Part shown: one piece after another, positions 8,490 through 17,626 of the stretch
How positions within the stretch are numbered: the first letter of the stretch is position 1
How the letters are laid out: each line of letters opens with the position of its first letter
Assembly (NCBI RefSeq): GCF_041814905.1
Contig: NZ_JBGXYA010000055.1
Coordinates: forward strand, 3,669-67,668
Direction of reading: 5' to 3'
DNA: 64,000 bases
DNA from: Glaesserella sp041814905
GTDB lineage: Bacteria; Pseudomonadota; Gammaproteobacteria; Enterobacterales; Pasteurellaceae
Translations under genes and position numbers: made by a program
The notes under the pieces: model-generated
Database searches by the model: none
Told to the model about the DNA's origin: nothing
Seen by the model: only the letters and a program-made list of their open reading frames with translations

Positions 8490-9314
8490 ATGAGATTATT
8501 TAATACGCTCTTGATTTCAGTCGCTGTTTTTTCCGCTTCGGCAGTCGCATCGCAGTGGGAGCAAATCAAGGCGCCGGTCGCAGGTAAAGCACAATCGATC
8601 GGTGGATATAGTAACGGATGTATTATCGGCGCCCAACCGCTTGCGTTGAAAGGCGAGGGATATCAAGTTATTCGTTCGATTAAAAATCGTTACTACGGCC
8701 ATCCGCAATTACTCGGCTACTTACAACATTTAGGTAAACGAGCAAAGGCATCAGGAATTCCGCCGATTTTGATTGGTGATATGGGAATGCCTGCCGGAGG
8801 ACGATTTTCTTCCGGTCACGCCAGCCATCAAACGGGTTTAGATGCTGACATTTGGTTACGTTTCGGACCGATGGACGATGCAACCGCCCGTAATCCTGCC
8901 GGGCTTGCAACCATTATGGTCGACCGTAGTGCCAATGTGGTGGATGAAAAATTATGGACAAACAATCACACTAAATTAATTAAATTGGCAGCAACGGATC
9001 CGCGAGTAGATCGCATCTTTGTTAATCCGGCAATTAAGGTAAAATTGTGTAATACGGCAGGAACTGATCGTGAATGGCTACGTAAAATTCGCCCTTGGTA
9101 TGCACACGACTCACATTTTCATGTGCGCTTAACTTGTCCGGCTGATGCAACAAATTGTGAAAACCAAGCCGCCATACCGGCAGGAGACGGCTGCGGGGCG
9201 GAACTGTATTCTTGGTTTGAGCCGGCAAAGCCGTCTAGTACAACGCCAAAAGCTAAAACGATTCCTCAACCGCCTCAGCTTTGTCAGATGATTTTGTCAT
9301 CAAACGGGCTTTAA
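8490..9314 (+). CDS. mepA: Penicillin-insensitive murein endopeptidase MepA
   Basis: Cuts the D-alanyl-meso-diaminopimelate cross-links of peptidoglycan in the periplasm. The 274 residues equal the E. coli length. A signal peptide ends at about ASAVAS (residues 1-21). The zinc-binding motifs of peptidase family M74 are present: GHASHQTGLDADIW beginning near residue 109 and HDSHFHVRLTCP near residue 207, and several cysteines suit periplasmic disulfides. The ribosome site AGGAAAG precedes the ATG. The gene faces away from lysC and shares the spacer with its riboswitch promoter. Confidence 0.95.
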   Translation: MRLFNTLLISVAVFSASAVASQWEQIKAPVAGKAQSIGGYSNGCIIGAQPLALKGEGYQVIRSIKNRYYGHPQLLGYLQHLGKRAKASGIPPILIGDMGMPAGGRFSSGHASHQTGLDADIWLRFGPMDDATARNPAGLATIMVDRSANVVDEKLWTNNHTKLIKLAATDPRVDRIFVNPAIKVKLCNTAGTDREWLRKIRPWYAHDSHFHVRLTCPADATNCENQAAIPAGDGCGAELYSWFEPAKPSSTTPKAKTIPQPPQLCQMILSSNGL

Positions 9315-9387
9315 ATGATGAGGGTGCGAGAACGCACCCTTTGACATTATTTCCATTAACGTTTTCCAATCTAACTTATTACATTTT

Positions 9388-11307
9388 ATGCGTTTATTTA
9401 TAGCTGAAAAACCAAGTCTTGGACGTGCTATTGCCGATGTATTGCCGAAACCGCATACCCGCGGAGACGGCTTTATCCAATGCGGTGAAGATAACGTAGT
9501 GACTTGGTGTATCGGTCATTTATTGGAACAGGCGGAACCTGATGCTTATGATGAGCGCTTTAAAATATGGCGGATGGAACATCTACCGATTATTCCCGAA
9601 CAGTGGAAGCTCGTTCCGAAAAAAGAGACGCTTAAACAGCTTAAAGTGGTCGAGCGTTTAATCCAACAAGCGGATATCCTAATTAATGCAGGAGATCCGG
9701 ATAGAGAAGGACAGCTGCTGGTGGATGAAGTTTTTGGCTATCTAAATTTAAGTGCCGAAAGAAAAGCGCAGATTCAGCGGTGTTTGATAAGCGATCTTAA
9801 TCCGAATGCGGTAAAAAAATCGATTGAAAAATTGCAATTTAATCGCGATTTCATACCGCTTGCAACCTCCGCATTGGCTCGAGCCAGAGCCGATTGGTTA
9901 TACGGCATGAATATGACCCGGGCCTATACTTTACAAGGTAGATGGGCGGGCTATAAAGGCGTGCTTTCTGTCGGTCGGGTGCAAACGCCGGTATTGGGGC
10001 TGATCGTGCGTCGAGATCTCGAAATCGAGAATTTTGTCCCAAAGGATTATTTTGAAGTATTGGCTCATATTGTCGTGCCTGAAACTCAAGAGCGTTTTAC
10101 CGCACAGTGGCAGCCAAGCAAAGCCTGCGAAGATTACCAAGACGAAGAAGGACGCGTGTTGTCCCGTCCGTTAGCCGAAAACGTCGTGCAACGGATCAGC
10201 GGTCAGCCGGCATGGGTTACCGACTATCAGGATAAAATAGAAACGGAAACTGCACCATTACCTTATTCGCTTTCCGCTTTGCAGATCGATGCAGCTCGCC
10301 GTTTCGGTTTATCGGCACAAGATGTTCTGGATATTTGCCAAAAGCTGTACGAAACCCATAAATTGATTACTTATCCTCGTTCGGACAACCGCTACTTACC
10401 TAACGAACATTTTGCCGAAAGATTTAAAGTGATGGCAGCGATAGCCCACCATTTATCGGAATATGCCGAAAAACCGGCAGTGCTCGATTCGAATCAGAAA
10501 AATCGTTGTTGGAATGACAACAAAGTTGAAGCGCACCATGCAATTATTCCGACGGCGCGTCAAGGGCAAGTGAATTTATCCGACAATGAACGACATATTT
10601 ATCAACTTATTGCCCGCCAATATCTATTACAATTTTGTCCGGACGCAGAATATCGAAAAGGTAAAATCACCTTGAATATTGCCGGCGGAACTTTTATCGC
10701 ACAAGCCCGAAATTTAGTTGTAGCCGGTTGGAAAGCGCTGCTCGGTAAGGAAGATAGTGACGAAGTAGCAGAACCGTTGTTACCTGTGGTCAAAAAAGGA
10801 CAAGAACTGTGTTGTGAAAAAGGTGAAATTGTTAGCAAAAAAACACAACCGCCACGTTATTTTACGGATGCCACGTTGCTTTCGGCAATGACAGGCATTG
10901 CGCGTTTTGTACAAGATAAACAACTGAAAAAAATCTTACGGGAAACCGATGGGTTAGGCACGGAAGCTACTCGGGCAGGGATTATCGAATTGCTGTTTAA
11001 ACGTGGATTTTTAATTAAAAAAGGGAGAAATATTCACAGTACTGAAGCCGGTAGAACCTTGATTTTTGCATTACCGGACTCGGCAACTCAGCCGGATATG
11101 ACAGCGCATTGGGAAATGCAACTGAACGACATCAGTAAAAAACAGGCGAGCTATCAGCAGTTTATGGCAGAATTAAACGCGCGGCTACCGGATCTTTTAC
11201 GATCCCCTAATCAACAAATTTTGCAAAATTTAGCCAAAATCTCACCGCTTGTAACAGGAACTAAACGTAGCTACCGTAAGAAAACGCAACAAAATGCTGA
11301 AAAATAA
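9388..11307 (+). CDS. topB: DNA topoisomerase III
   Basis: Type IA topoisomerase that unlinks replication intermediates. The 639-residue protein has the TOPRIM start MRLFIAEKPSLGRAIADVLP, the acidic DPDREGQLLVDE motif near residue 104, and the active-site tyrosine Y329 in ITYPRSDNRYLP. It is slightly shorter than E. coli TopB (653), and the C-terminal tail is basic, as in the family. No ribosome site is evident before the ATG at 9388. It stands alone between mepA and secG. Confidence 0.96.
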   Translation: MRLFIAEKPSLGRAIADVLPKPHTRGDGFIQCGEDNVVTWCIGHLLEQAEPDAYDERFKIWRMEHLPIIPEQWKLVPKKETLKQLKVVERLIQQADILINAGDPDREGQLLVDEVFGYLNLSAERKAQIQRCLISDLNPNAVKKSIEKLQFNRDFIPLATSALARARADWLYGMNMTRAYTLQGRWAGYKGVLSVGRVQTPVLGLIVRRDLEIENFVPKDYFEVLAHIVVPETQERFTAQWQPSKACEDYQDEEGRVLSRPLAENVVQRISGQPAWVTDYQDKIETETAPLPYSLSALQIDAARRFGLSAQDVLDICQKLYETHKLITYPRSDNRYLPNEHFAERFKVMAAIAHHLSEYAEKPAVLDSNQKNRCWNDNKVEAHHAIIPTARQGQVNLSDNERHIYQLIARQYLLQFCPDAEYRKGKITLNIAGGTFIAQARNLVVAGWKALLGKEDSDEVAEPLLPVVKKGQELCCEKGEIVSKKTQPPRYFTDATLLSAMTGIARFVQDKQLKKILRETDGLGTEATRAGIIELLFKRGFLIKKGRNIHSTEAGRTLIFALPDSATQPDMTAHWEMQLNDISKKQASYQQFMAELNARLPDLLRSPNQQILQNLAKISPLVTGTKRSYRKKTQQNAEK

Positions 11308-11337
11308 ACCGAACGTGGGCGAATGATAAAAATCCCC

Positions 11338-11366
11338 TTGCAAGCAAAGACATAACCCGATATGAT
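11338..11366 (+). promoter_or_regulatory. secG promoter candidate
   Basis: TTGCAA (11338-11343), 17 bases, TATGAT (11361-11366): good sigma-70 spacing. Transcription would begin near 11373, just before the hairpin at 11384-11404. Confidence 0.55.
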
Positions 11367-11383
11367 GCGCGCTATCGAAAGTG

Positions 11384-11412
11384 AATTCCGCATCATGCGG
11401 AATTTTATTTTG
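11384..11412 (+). terminator. topB terminator or secG leader hairpin
   Basis: AATTCCGCAT and ATGCGGAATT form a perfect stem followed by TTATTTT. It looks like an intrinsic terminator for topB, but it lies downstream of the candidate secG promoter and so would be in the secG leader. Confidence 0.65.
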
Positions 11413-11434
11413 AACGGATTAAAAAGAGAAAACG

Positions 11435-11761
11435 ATGTTAATTAACGTACTCACAATTGTATATCTCGTTGTTGCAATTTTCCTTGTCGGTTTTATTTTA
11501 ATGCAACAAGGTAAAGGTGCAGATGCCGGTGCCTCATTCGGCGGCGGAGCGGCAGGAACGGTATTCGGTTCAGCAGGTTCTGCAAACTTTTTATCAAGAA
11601 CAACAGCGATTTTAGCGATTATTTTCTTCAGTATTAGCTTAGTTATCGGTAACTTAAATGCGGACAACAAAGCACCTTCAAGTCAGTTTGAAGATTTAAG
11701 TAACGTACAACAAAAAGAAGTTATGCCGGCTAAGACAGAAAATAGCGATATTCCTCAATAA
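11435..11761 (+). CDS. secG: Protein translocase subunit SecG
   Basis: Small inner-membrane subunit of the SecYEG channel that assists protein export. The 108 residues contain two membrane segments (about 4-24 and 54-74) flanking the conserved cytoplasmic loop MQQGKGADAGASFGGGAAGTVFGS, followed by a polar tail. E. coli SecG is 110 residues. The next gene is tRNA-Leu(GAG), the same secG-leuU order as in E. coli, and the two may share a transcript because the first terminator seen comes after the tRNA. Confidence 0.96.
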   Translation: MLINVLTIVYLVVAIFLVGFILMQQGKGADAGASFGGGAAGTVFGSAGSANFLSRTTAILAIIFFSISLVIGNLNADNKAPSSQFEDLSNVQQKEVMPAKTENSDIPQ

Positions 11762-11773
11762 ACTTAATGAAGC

Positions 11774-11859
11774 GCTCTGGTGGTGGAATTGGTAGACACG
11801 CTATCTTGAGGGGGTAGTGTCCAGAGGATGTGCGAGTTCGAGTCTCGCCCAGAGCACCA
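11774..11859 (+). tRNA. leuU: tRNA-Leu (anticodon GAG)
   Basis: An 86-nt class II tRNA with CCA encoded. The acceptor arms GCTCTGG and CCAGAGC pair, followed by ACCA. The anticodon loop TTGAGGG puts GAG at 11808-11810, the variable arm is long as in leucine tRNAs, and the T-arm has GTTCGAGTC. It reads CUC and CUU codons. Confidence 0.97.
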
Positions 11860-11864
11860 TTTTA

Positions 11865-11896
11865 AAAGCCTAGCGGAATCGTTAGGCTTTTTTTTC
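11865..11896 (+). terminator. Terminator after tRNA-Leu
   Basis: AAAGCCTAGCG and CGTTAGGCTTT close a GAAT loop and are followed by eight or more T. It ends the secG/tRNA transcript. Confidence 0.9.
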
Positions 11897-11911
11897 TATG
11901 GATTCGGAATT

Positions 11912-12451
11912 ATGAAAAAGCACCACATTGACACACTGATTTCAACAGAAGAAATTCAGCAACGTATTGCGGAATTAGCACAGGAAATCAACCAATATTA
12001 TCAGCACATGAACTGTAAGAACCTTGTGGTAGTCGGGTTGTTACGCGGTTCCTTTATGTTTATGGCAGATTTGGTGCGTCAGTTGAAATTACCGGTTGAA
12101 GTGGATTTTATGACGGCATCCAGTTACGGCACCGGTACGGAATCAAGTCGTGATGTAAAAATTCTGAAAGATTTAGATGGTGAAATTCACGGTAAAGATG
12201 TACTGATTGTGGAAGATATTATCGACACCGGTTTTACATTAAGCAAAGTTCGTGAAATTTTGAAGTTACGGGATCCGAACTCTGTGGCGATTTGTACTTT
12301 GTTGGATAAGCCTTCCCGCCGTGAAGTCGATGTACCGGTAGAATGGATCGGTTTTGCGATCCCGGATGAATTTGTGGTGGGTTACGGTATTGATTATGCA
12401 CAATATTATCGTAATTTAGATTACATCGCTAAAGTCGTTATTGATGAATAA
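11912..12451 (+). CDS. hpt: Hypoxanthine phosphoribosyltransferase
   Basis: Salvages hypoxanthine (and guanine) to the nucleotide using PRPP. The start at ATG 11912 gives 179 residues, against 178 in E. coli; the longer open frame to the left runs through the tRNA gene and its terminator and is not coding. Diagnostic blocks are VGLLRGSFMFMADL, DFMTASSYGTG, the PRPP motif VLIVEDIIDTG at about residues 97-107, and CTLLDKPSRREV. Spacing of 16 bases after the tRNA terminator implies its own promoter or partial read-through. Confidence 0.95.
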   Translation: MKKHHIDTLISTEEIQQRIAELAQEINQYYQHMNCKNLVVVGLLRGSFMFMADLVRQLKLPVEVDFMTASSYGTGTESSRDVKILKDLDGEIHGKDVLIVEDIIDTGFTLSKVREILKLRDPNSVAICTLLDKPSRREVDVPVEWIGFAIPDEFVVGYGIDYAQYYRNLDYIAKVVIDE

Positions 12452-12475
12452 TTTGCAAAATTATCACCAAATAAG

Positions 12476-12512
12476 ACCGCTTGTTGTTTGAAACTTCAAG
12501 CGGTTTTTGTAT
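12476..12512 (+). terminator. Terminator formed by inverted uptake signals
   Basis: An exact ACCGCTTGT (12476-12484) and a near copy CAAGCGGT downstream form the stem, followed by TTTTTG. It ends hpt. Confidence 0.75.
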
Positions 12513-12547
12513 TCTAAGCAGAACGTTAAACAAAAGGAGAGTGACAA

Positions 12548-14698
12548 ATGATGTGGAAAAAAACGGTAATTGCATTTTTAATTTCTGGTTCCTTCGCGTG
12601 GGCATCCACAACGGATAAGAAAGTCGCACCTAAAATGTGGACGGACGCAGAAGTAGCCCAGCTTCAGCAACTTTGGCAATTTGAACAATCGCAACACAAC
12701 CTGCAACGTGAAAATTTTTTGCAGTTGGAATCGTTGTTGCGGGGAGCAACACGACAAGGCAATTTATCCCTCAATACCTTAGCATTAGTGAATCAACTGA
12801 TGATGTCACTTAAGCATTATCCTTTGAAAGAGGATGCGGAATGGGCGTTACTTCGAGCAAAAATCGATGTAAATCAAGTGACGGATGATGAATTGAATCA
12901 GTTTATCGAGCAGTATCCGAGTACGGCAAAACGCAATAATTTAGCGCAGCTGCCGTATGAACGTTTTTATCAGCAGCAGAAATTTGAAGAACTGATTGCT
13001 TATGCGAAGACAGTTCCGCCTGCCAATGTGGAAAATCAATGCCGTTTTTTTTCGGCACAATTTCAACTGCTGGCAGAGCAACTCCAGCCAAATCCGGAAG
13101 CAGAACAAGCCGGCAATACGCAGTCTGCCGCATCGCAAGAGATGGCTCAGCTGGTTCAGCAGTTTGATCGCTTTTGGCAAGGGGTAGAAGATAACGATTT
13201 TTGGATAAACGGTGACGGTTCATTTGCGAATTATTGGAAAACCAATGCGGATTTGCCTTCTGATTGTAGTGCATTAGAAGCTTATTGGCGCGATCAAGGT
13301 TTGAAAACCAGTGACAAAGTACGCAAAAAAGTTGTGGGATTGTTTAATCTGAACGGGAAAAAAGCGATTGAAGCGATTATCGCAAATAATCAGGATGCGG
13401 CGCTGGGGGAATGGCTGAAGGCAGTTCAGAAATTATTGAACGATCCGACTTATTTGCAAACTTTTGTACAAAACCAACCGCTTGAGAGTTGGAATAAAGC
13501 ATTAATTCTGAAAACATTCCCGGGCGCAATACGTGCTTTGCCGGAGCAGATGGAAACACCGGATTTTTCGATTTACCAGCGTTGGGCGGAGCAGTGGAAG
13601 TTTTCAGCAAATGAAATTCGAGAATGGAAAATCACGTTTCTTAACCGCTTCTTTGATAATACGAATGTTGCTTTTCAAACTTGGCGTGATCAGCAGATCC
13701 TCGAACTGAAAGCGGATAATCTCACGGAACGCCGCTTGCGAATGGCGATTTGGCAAAAAACCGATTTGAGGAATTGGTTGAATGTACTTTCTGCCGACGG
13801 AAAAAATAAAGCGGAATGGCGTTATTGGTTAGCGAAAGTCGAGCCGAGCCAGAAAGCGGCGCTGCTTGAACAGCTCAGTAAAGAACGCGGTTTTTACCCG
13901 ATGTTGGCTGCACATCAATTAAATAAAACGTATCAGGTGACTATTCCGGAACCTAAAAAGCTGACCGAACAGCAAAAAAATCAGTACCGAAGTCAATTAG
14001 AGCGTATTGCAGAGTTGCGCCGTTTAGCGCGTTATCAGACAGCAAAAACGGTCTGGATTGAGTTATTAAAAACACTGAGTTTTGAAGAAAAATTAGCGCT
14101 GAGTGATTACGCCCAACAGCAAGACTGGTTTGATTTGGCCGTGGAAGCGACGATTCAAGCCAAAGCGTGGGATTATATCAGTTTGCGTTTGCCGCAAGCG
14201 TATTCCGATTGGTTTGATATCGCATTAGCGAATAAAACCGTGACAAAAAGTTTTGCAATGGCTATTGCCCGTCAAGAAAGCGCTTGGGATGTTCAGGCAA
14301 GATCTCATGCCAATGCTATCGGTTTGATGCAGATGCTCGGTTCAACCGCGGAGGCTACGGCTAAACTCGGCGAATTACCTTATGGTGGTGAAGCGGATTT
14401 AATCAACCCATTCCGCAATATTGTGTTAGGCACAACACATTTGTCGGAGCTCAATGCAAAATACCCGGACAACCGTATTTTAATTGCCAGTGCATATAAT
14501 GCCGGACCGCATCGTGTAACCCGTTGGTTGGAAAGAGCTGGCGGTAAGTTAGAAATGGATGAGTTTATCGCTTCTATTCCGTTTTTAGAAACGCGCGGTT
14601 ATGTGCAGAATGTGTTGGCTTACGACTATTATTACCAAATATTGCAGCAAAAAACGCCATTAACGATGTTTTATCCGGCGGAATTGAAGCGTTATTAA
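12548..14698 (+). CDS. slt: Soluble lytic murein transglycosylase (Slt70 family)
   Basis: Cleaves glycan strands of peptidoglycan with formation of 1,6-anhydro-muropeptides in the periplasm. The 716-residue protein has a signal peptide (about residues 1-20, ending AWAS), a long alpha-helical superhelix rich in Q, W and L, and a C-terminal lysozyme-like domain with the catalytic glutamate E577 in ARQESAWD, followed by ANAIGLMQML and SAYNAGPHRV. E. coli Slt is 645 residues, so this one has a longer helical part. AAAAGGAG is a good ribosome site; the doublet ATGATG makes the exact start uncertain by one codon. Confidence 0.94.
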   Translation: MMWKKTVIAFLISGSFAWASTTDKKVAPKMWTDAEVAQLQQLWQFEQSQHNLQRENFLQLESLLRGATRQGNLSLNTLALVNQLMMSLKHYPLKEDAEWALLRAKIDVNQVTDDELNQFIEQYPSTAKRNNLAQLPYERFYQQQKFEELIAYAKTVPPANVENQCRFFSAQFQLLAEQLQPNPEAEQAGNTQSAASQEMAQLVQQFDRFWQGVEDNDFWINGDGSFANYWKTNADLPSDCSALEAYWRDQGLKTSDKVRKKVVGLFNLNGKKAIEAIIANNQDAALGEWLKAVQKLLNDPTYLQTFVQNQPLESWNKALILKTFPGAIRALPEQMETPDFSIYQRWAEQWKFSANEIREWKITFLNRFFDNTNVAFQTWRDQQILELKADNLTERRLRMAIWQKTDLRNWLNVLSADGKNKAEWRYWLAKVEPSQKAALLEQLSKERGFYPMLAAHQLNKTYQVTIPEPKKLTEQQKNQYRSQLERIAELRRLARYQTAKTVWIELLKTLSFEEKLALSDYAQQQDWFDLAVEATIQAKAWDYISLRLPQAYSDWFDIALANKTVTKSFAMAIARQESAWDVQARSHANAIGLMQMLGSTAEATAKLGELPYGGEADLINPFRNIVLGTTHLSELNAKYPDNRILIASAYNAGPHRVTRWLERAGGKLEMDEFIASIPFLETRGYVQNVLAYDYYYQILQQKTPLTMFYPAELKRY

Positions 14699-14728
14699 GG
14701 TTGTAAAAAAGGTATAGCAAGCAAGACA

Positions 14729-14760
14729 AAAGGCACTCTCGTTATGAGAATGCCTTTTTT
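14729..14760 (+). terminator. Terminator after slt
   Basis: AAAGGCACTCTC and GAGAATGCCTTT pair (one mismatch) and are followed by a T-run. Confidence 0.85.
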
Positions 14761-14768
14761 TATGGTTG

Positions 14769-14826
14769 ACAAGCGGTCGGTTTTTAGTAATTTTTTGCAA
14801 ATTTCATGCTGGAAACGACCGCTTGT
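14769..14826. repeat. Inverted pair of exact uptake signals
   Basis: ACAAGCGGT at 14769-14777 and ACCGCTTGT at 14818-14826 face each other, with TTTTTTGCAAA between them as in the extended Apl-type signal. The pair lies between the converging slt and glgP genes and may also end glgP. Confidence 0.85.
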
Positions 14827-14828
14827 TA

Positions 14829-17342
14829 TTACTTGATAATCAACAATTTGCTGGCTTCGTTGAGTATTTCGATCATTTTCAACTGCTCGTTGATTTGTGC
14901 TTCGGTCATCGGTTCGATGTTCCAAATATCACGTGCATAATCTAACACGGATCGGTCTGATGAGAAATAACCCATGTTCGCAATGTTGATAATTGCAGAA
15001 CGTGTCCACGCTTTCTTATTACGGTATGCCTGAGCCACTTTCTCTTGGGCATCAACATAGCTACGGAAGTCTGCACAAGCCTGATAATAGTCGCCGGAAT
15101 TTAAGATCAAATCTTGATAACGATACGGATCGTCCGGAGAGAATTTACCGTTTAAGATTTGTGAAATCGCTTCGTTTAATTCGGCATCTTTTTCGTAATA
15201 GTGATACGGTGAATAGCCGTTACGACGCAATTCTTCCACTTGTTCAACGGTGTTTCCGAAAATAAAGATATTATCTTTACCTACACGTTCAAGAATTTCT
15301 ACATTCGCACCGTCTAACGTACCGATAGTTAAGGCGCCGTTTAATGCAAATTTCATATTAGACGTACCGGACGCTTCCGTACCAGCCAATGAAATTTGTT
15401 CTGAAACGTCCGCTGCCGGAATAATCATTTGTGCTAAGCTCACGCCGTAGTTCGGAATAAACACGACTTTTAGTAAATCTTTAATACGAGCATCATTATT
15501 GATCACTTTGGCAACATCATTGATTAAACGAATGACTTTCTTCGCGGCATAATAAGCGCTTGCGGCTTTACCGGCAAAGATAAACACGCGAGGCTGCCAA
15601 TCAGCATTCGGATTTTTCAAAATGCGATTATACAGCGCAATAATGTGTAATACATTTAATTGCTGACGTTTATATTTGTGGATACGTTTGATCTGCACGT
15701 CAAAAATCGCGTCCGGATTCAATTTAATCCCTTGCGTTTGTTCAACATACGCGGCGAGTTTACGTTTGTTTTCCACTTTTACCGCTGCGATTTCGGCTTG
15801 AACGTCAGCATCATCAACAAACACATTTAGTTTATTGAGTTCGGTTAATTCGGTACGCCAATTTTTGCCGATATGTTTATCTAAAATTGCGGCCAAGCCC
15901 GGGTTTGCAATTTGAATCCAGCGACGCGGAGTTACACCGTTGGTGACGTTAGTAAAGCGGTTAGGGTAGATCTTCGCGAAATCGGCAAAGATCGATTCTA
16001 CCATTAAGTCAGAATGGATTTTAGCGACACCGTTAACCTTACCGGAAGCAATAACCGCTAACCACGCCATACGAATACGGCGATCACCGTTTTCGTCGAT
16101 AATGGATACACGGCTGACTAACGCATCGTCGCCCGGGAATTTCTCACGTACTTCTTGTAAGAACCAATCATTGATTTCAAAAATGATCTGTAAATGACGC
16201 GGTAAAATGCGCGCAACCATTTCTACCGGCCACGTTTCAAGCGCTTCGCTCATTAATGTATGGTTGGTATAGAAGAACGTTTTACGGGTTGTGTTCCATG
16301 CTTGTTCCCAGCTATAGCCTTTCTCATCAATTAAGATACGCATTAATTCCGGAATCGCCAAGGTTGGGTGCGTATCGTTTAAGTGGATAGCCACTTTTTC
16401 TGCAAGATTGATGCAAGATCCGGATTCAAGCTCATGGCGGCGTACAATATCTTGTACCGATGCGGAACAGAGGAAGTATTCTTGACGTAAACGTAATTCA
16501 CGACCGTTATAGGTTGAATCATCAGGATAGAGAACGCGCGAGACATTTTCAGAACTGTTTTGTTGGCTCATTGCCGCAAAATAGTCACCACGGTTAAAAT
16601 CGGCCAAACCGAATAATTTTTCGCCCGCGTGAGCAGACCATAAACGCAAGCTGTTAGTTGCGGTAGTTTCAAAACCCGGAATAAGTTGGTCATGGGCTTG
16701 GGCAATGATTTCTTCGTCAGGCTGCCATATGGTTTTTTTGCCTTCTTGCCAAGTTCTGCCGCCAAAACGAACAGGGAATTTTTTACTTGAACGTAAATAC
16801 GGCCATGCAAATTCATTTTCTAACCAATAATCAGGGTGTTCAACTTGCTCACCGTTTTTGATTTCTTGGCGGAACATACCGTATTCATAACGAATACCGT
16901 AACCGATCGCCGGAATTTTCATTGCCGCAAGGCTGTCCATATAACATGCCGCCAAACGACCTAAACCGCCGTTACCTAAACCCGGATCGCCTTCTTCATT
17001 GATGATGTCTTCAAGGTTTTGACCAAGCTCATCAAAGGCTGCACGGATTAATTCATAAACACCTTCGGCAATCATGGCATTACTGAAGGTTCTTCCCATC
17101 AAAAATTCCATTGAAAGATAGTAAACGCGGCGGTTCGTATTTGCGGCTTGGCTACGACGGGTTTGTAACCAAGATTCCGTGGATAAATCACGAACGACGC
17201 GTAATGCGGCGTTAAGCCAGTTGCGTTTACTTGCTTCACGTGGTTCAACACCGAGTGCAAACACAAGCTTATGCAAAATTGCATTTTTCACGTTCTGAAT
17301 GTTTTCAGGACTAAGATTCGTGTTTGGCTGTTTATTGGCCAT
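14829..17342 (-). CDS. glgP: Glycogen/maltodextrin phosphorylase
   Basis: Releases glucose 1-phosphate from alpha-1,4-glucans. The 837-residue protein is close to E. coli GlgP over its whole length: YYLSMEFLMGRT, GLGNGGLGRLAACYMDSLA, HLNDTHPTLAIPELMR, NVTNGVTPRRW, and the pyridoxal-phosphate lysine in GTEASGTSNMKFALNGA. It stands alone here, not inside a glgBXCA operon, so maltodextrin phosphorylase (malP) function cannot be excluded; sequence resemblance favours glgP. An AGGAG-like ribosome site (AGGAGTACCTCTTAATG region) lies just upstream of the ATG. Confidence 0.92.
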   Translation of the reverse strand: MANKQPNTNLSPENIQNVKNAILHKLVFALGVEPREASKRNWLNAALRVVRDLSTESWLQTRRSQAANTNRRVYYLSMEFLMGRTFSNAMIAEGVYELIRAAFDELGQNLEDIINEEGDPGLGNGGLGRLAACYMDSLAAMKIPAIGYGIRYEYGMFRQEIKNGEQVEHPDYWLENEFAWPYLRSSKKFPVRFGGRTWQEGKKTIWQPDEEIIAQAHDQLIPGFETTATNSLRLWSAHAGEKLFGLADFNRGDYFAAMSQQNSSENVSRVLYPDDSTYNGRELRLRQEYFLCSASVQDIVRRHELESGSCINLAEKVAIHLNDTHPTLAIPELMRILIDEKGYSWEQAWNTTRKTFFYTNHTLMSEALETWPVEMVARILPRHLQIIFEINDWFLQEVREKFPGDDALVSRVSIIDENGDRRIRMAWLAVIASGKVNGVAKIHSDLMVESIFADFAKIYPNRFTNVTNGVTPRRWIQIANPGLAAILDKHIGKNWRTELTELNKLNVFVDDADVQAEIAAVKVENKRKLAAYVEQTQGIKLNPDAIFDVQIKRIHKYKRQQLNVLHIIALYNRILKNPNADWQPRVFIFAGKAASAYYAAKKVIRLINDVAKVINNDARIKDLLKVVFIPNYGVSLAQMIIPAADVSEQISLAGTEASGTSNMKFALNGALTIGTLDGANVEILERVGKDNIFIFGNTVEQVEELRRNGYSPYHYYEKDAELNEAISQILNGKFSPDDPYRYQDLILNSGDYYQACADFRSYVDAQEKVAQAYRNKKAWTRSAIINIANMGYFSSDRSVLDYARDIWNIEPMTEAQINEQLKMIEILNEASKLLIIK

Positions 17343-17494
17343 TAAGAGGTACTCCTATGTATATTAAATAAGGACGAATAAAAAACGGACGCATTTTACT
17401 ACAGATTTGCTAAAAACGCTTGCTAATTACACAAAAATCCTGATTGAAACCTTATTTCATCGGCTTAGAGCCGGAATAAATTTCTAAAAATGTA

Positions 17495-17522
17495 TTGATT
17501 TATTTGTAGATTTCATTAGAAT
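17495..17522 (+). promoter_or_regulatory. rplY promoter
   Basis: TTGATT (17495-17500), 16 bases, TAGAAT (17517-17522). A start near 17529 gives an untranslated leader of about 98 nt with two hairpins. Confidence 0.6.
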
Positions 17523-17550
17523 CTGCGCTCGACTTTTAAGTCAAAAATTT

Positions 17551-17613
17551 TTGGGAACAGCTGGGTCGCCTGCTGTTTTTGTTTAATAACGGAACCTTGA
17601 GGTTCCATTTTTT
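17551..17613 (+). other. rplY leader with two hairpins
   Basis: The first hairpin is ACAGC-T-GG, loop GTCG, CC-T-GCTGT (17557-17576), with an internal T/T mismatch, followed by TTTTTG. The second is GGAACC-TTGA-GGTTCC (17591-17606) followed by ATTTTTT, only 14 bases before the rplY start codon. The second has the form of an intrinsic terminator. Together they suggest autogenous control by L25, known for rplY in gammaproteobacteria, though the mechanism here is inferred. Confidence 0.6.
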
Positions 17614-17626
17614 ATGAGAAAAAATC

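Noticed and set aside
11828..11911. Upstream extension of hpt to GTG at 11,828
   Set aside because: It would overlap the tRNA-Leu gene and its terminator, and the family starts at the ATG at 11,912.
12903..13274. 123-codon minus-strand frame inside slt
   Set aside because: It is a shadow of a conserved gene with no start signal.
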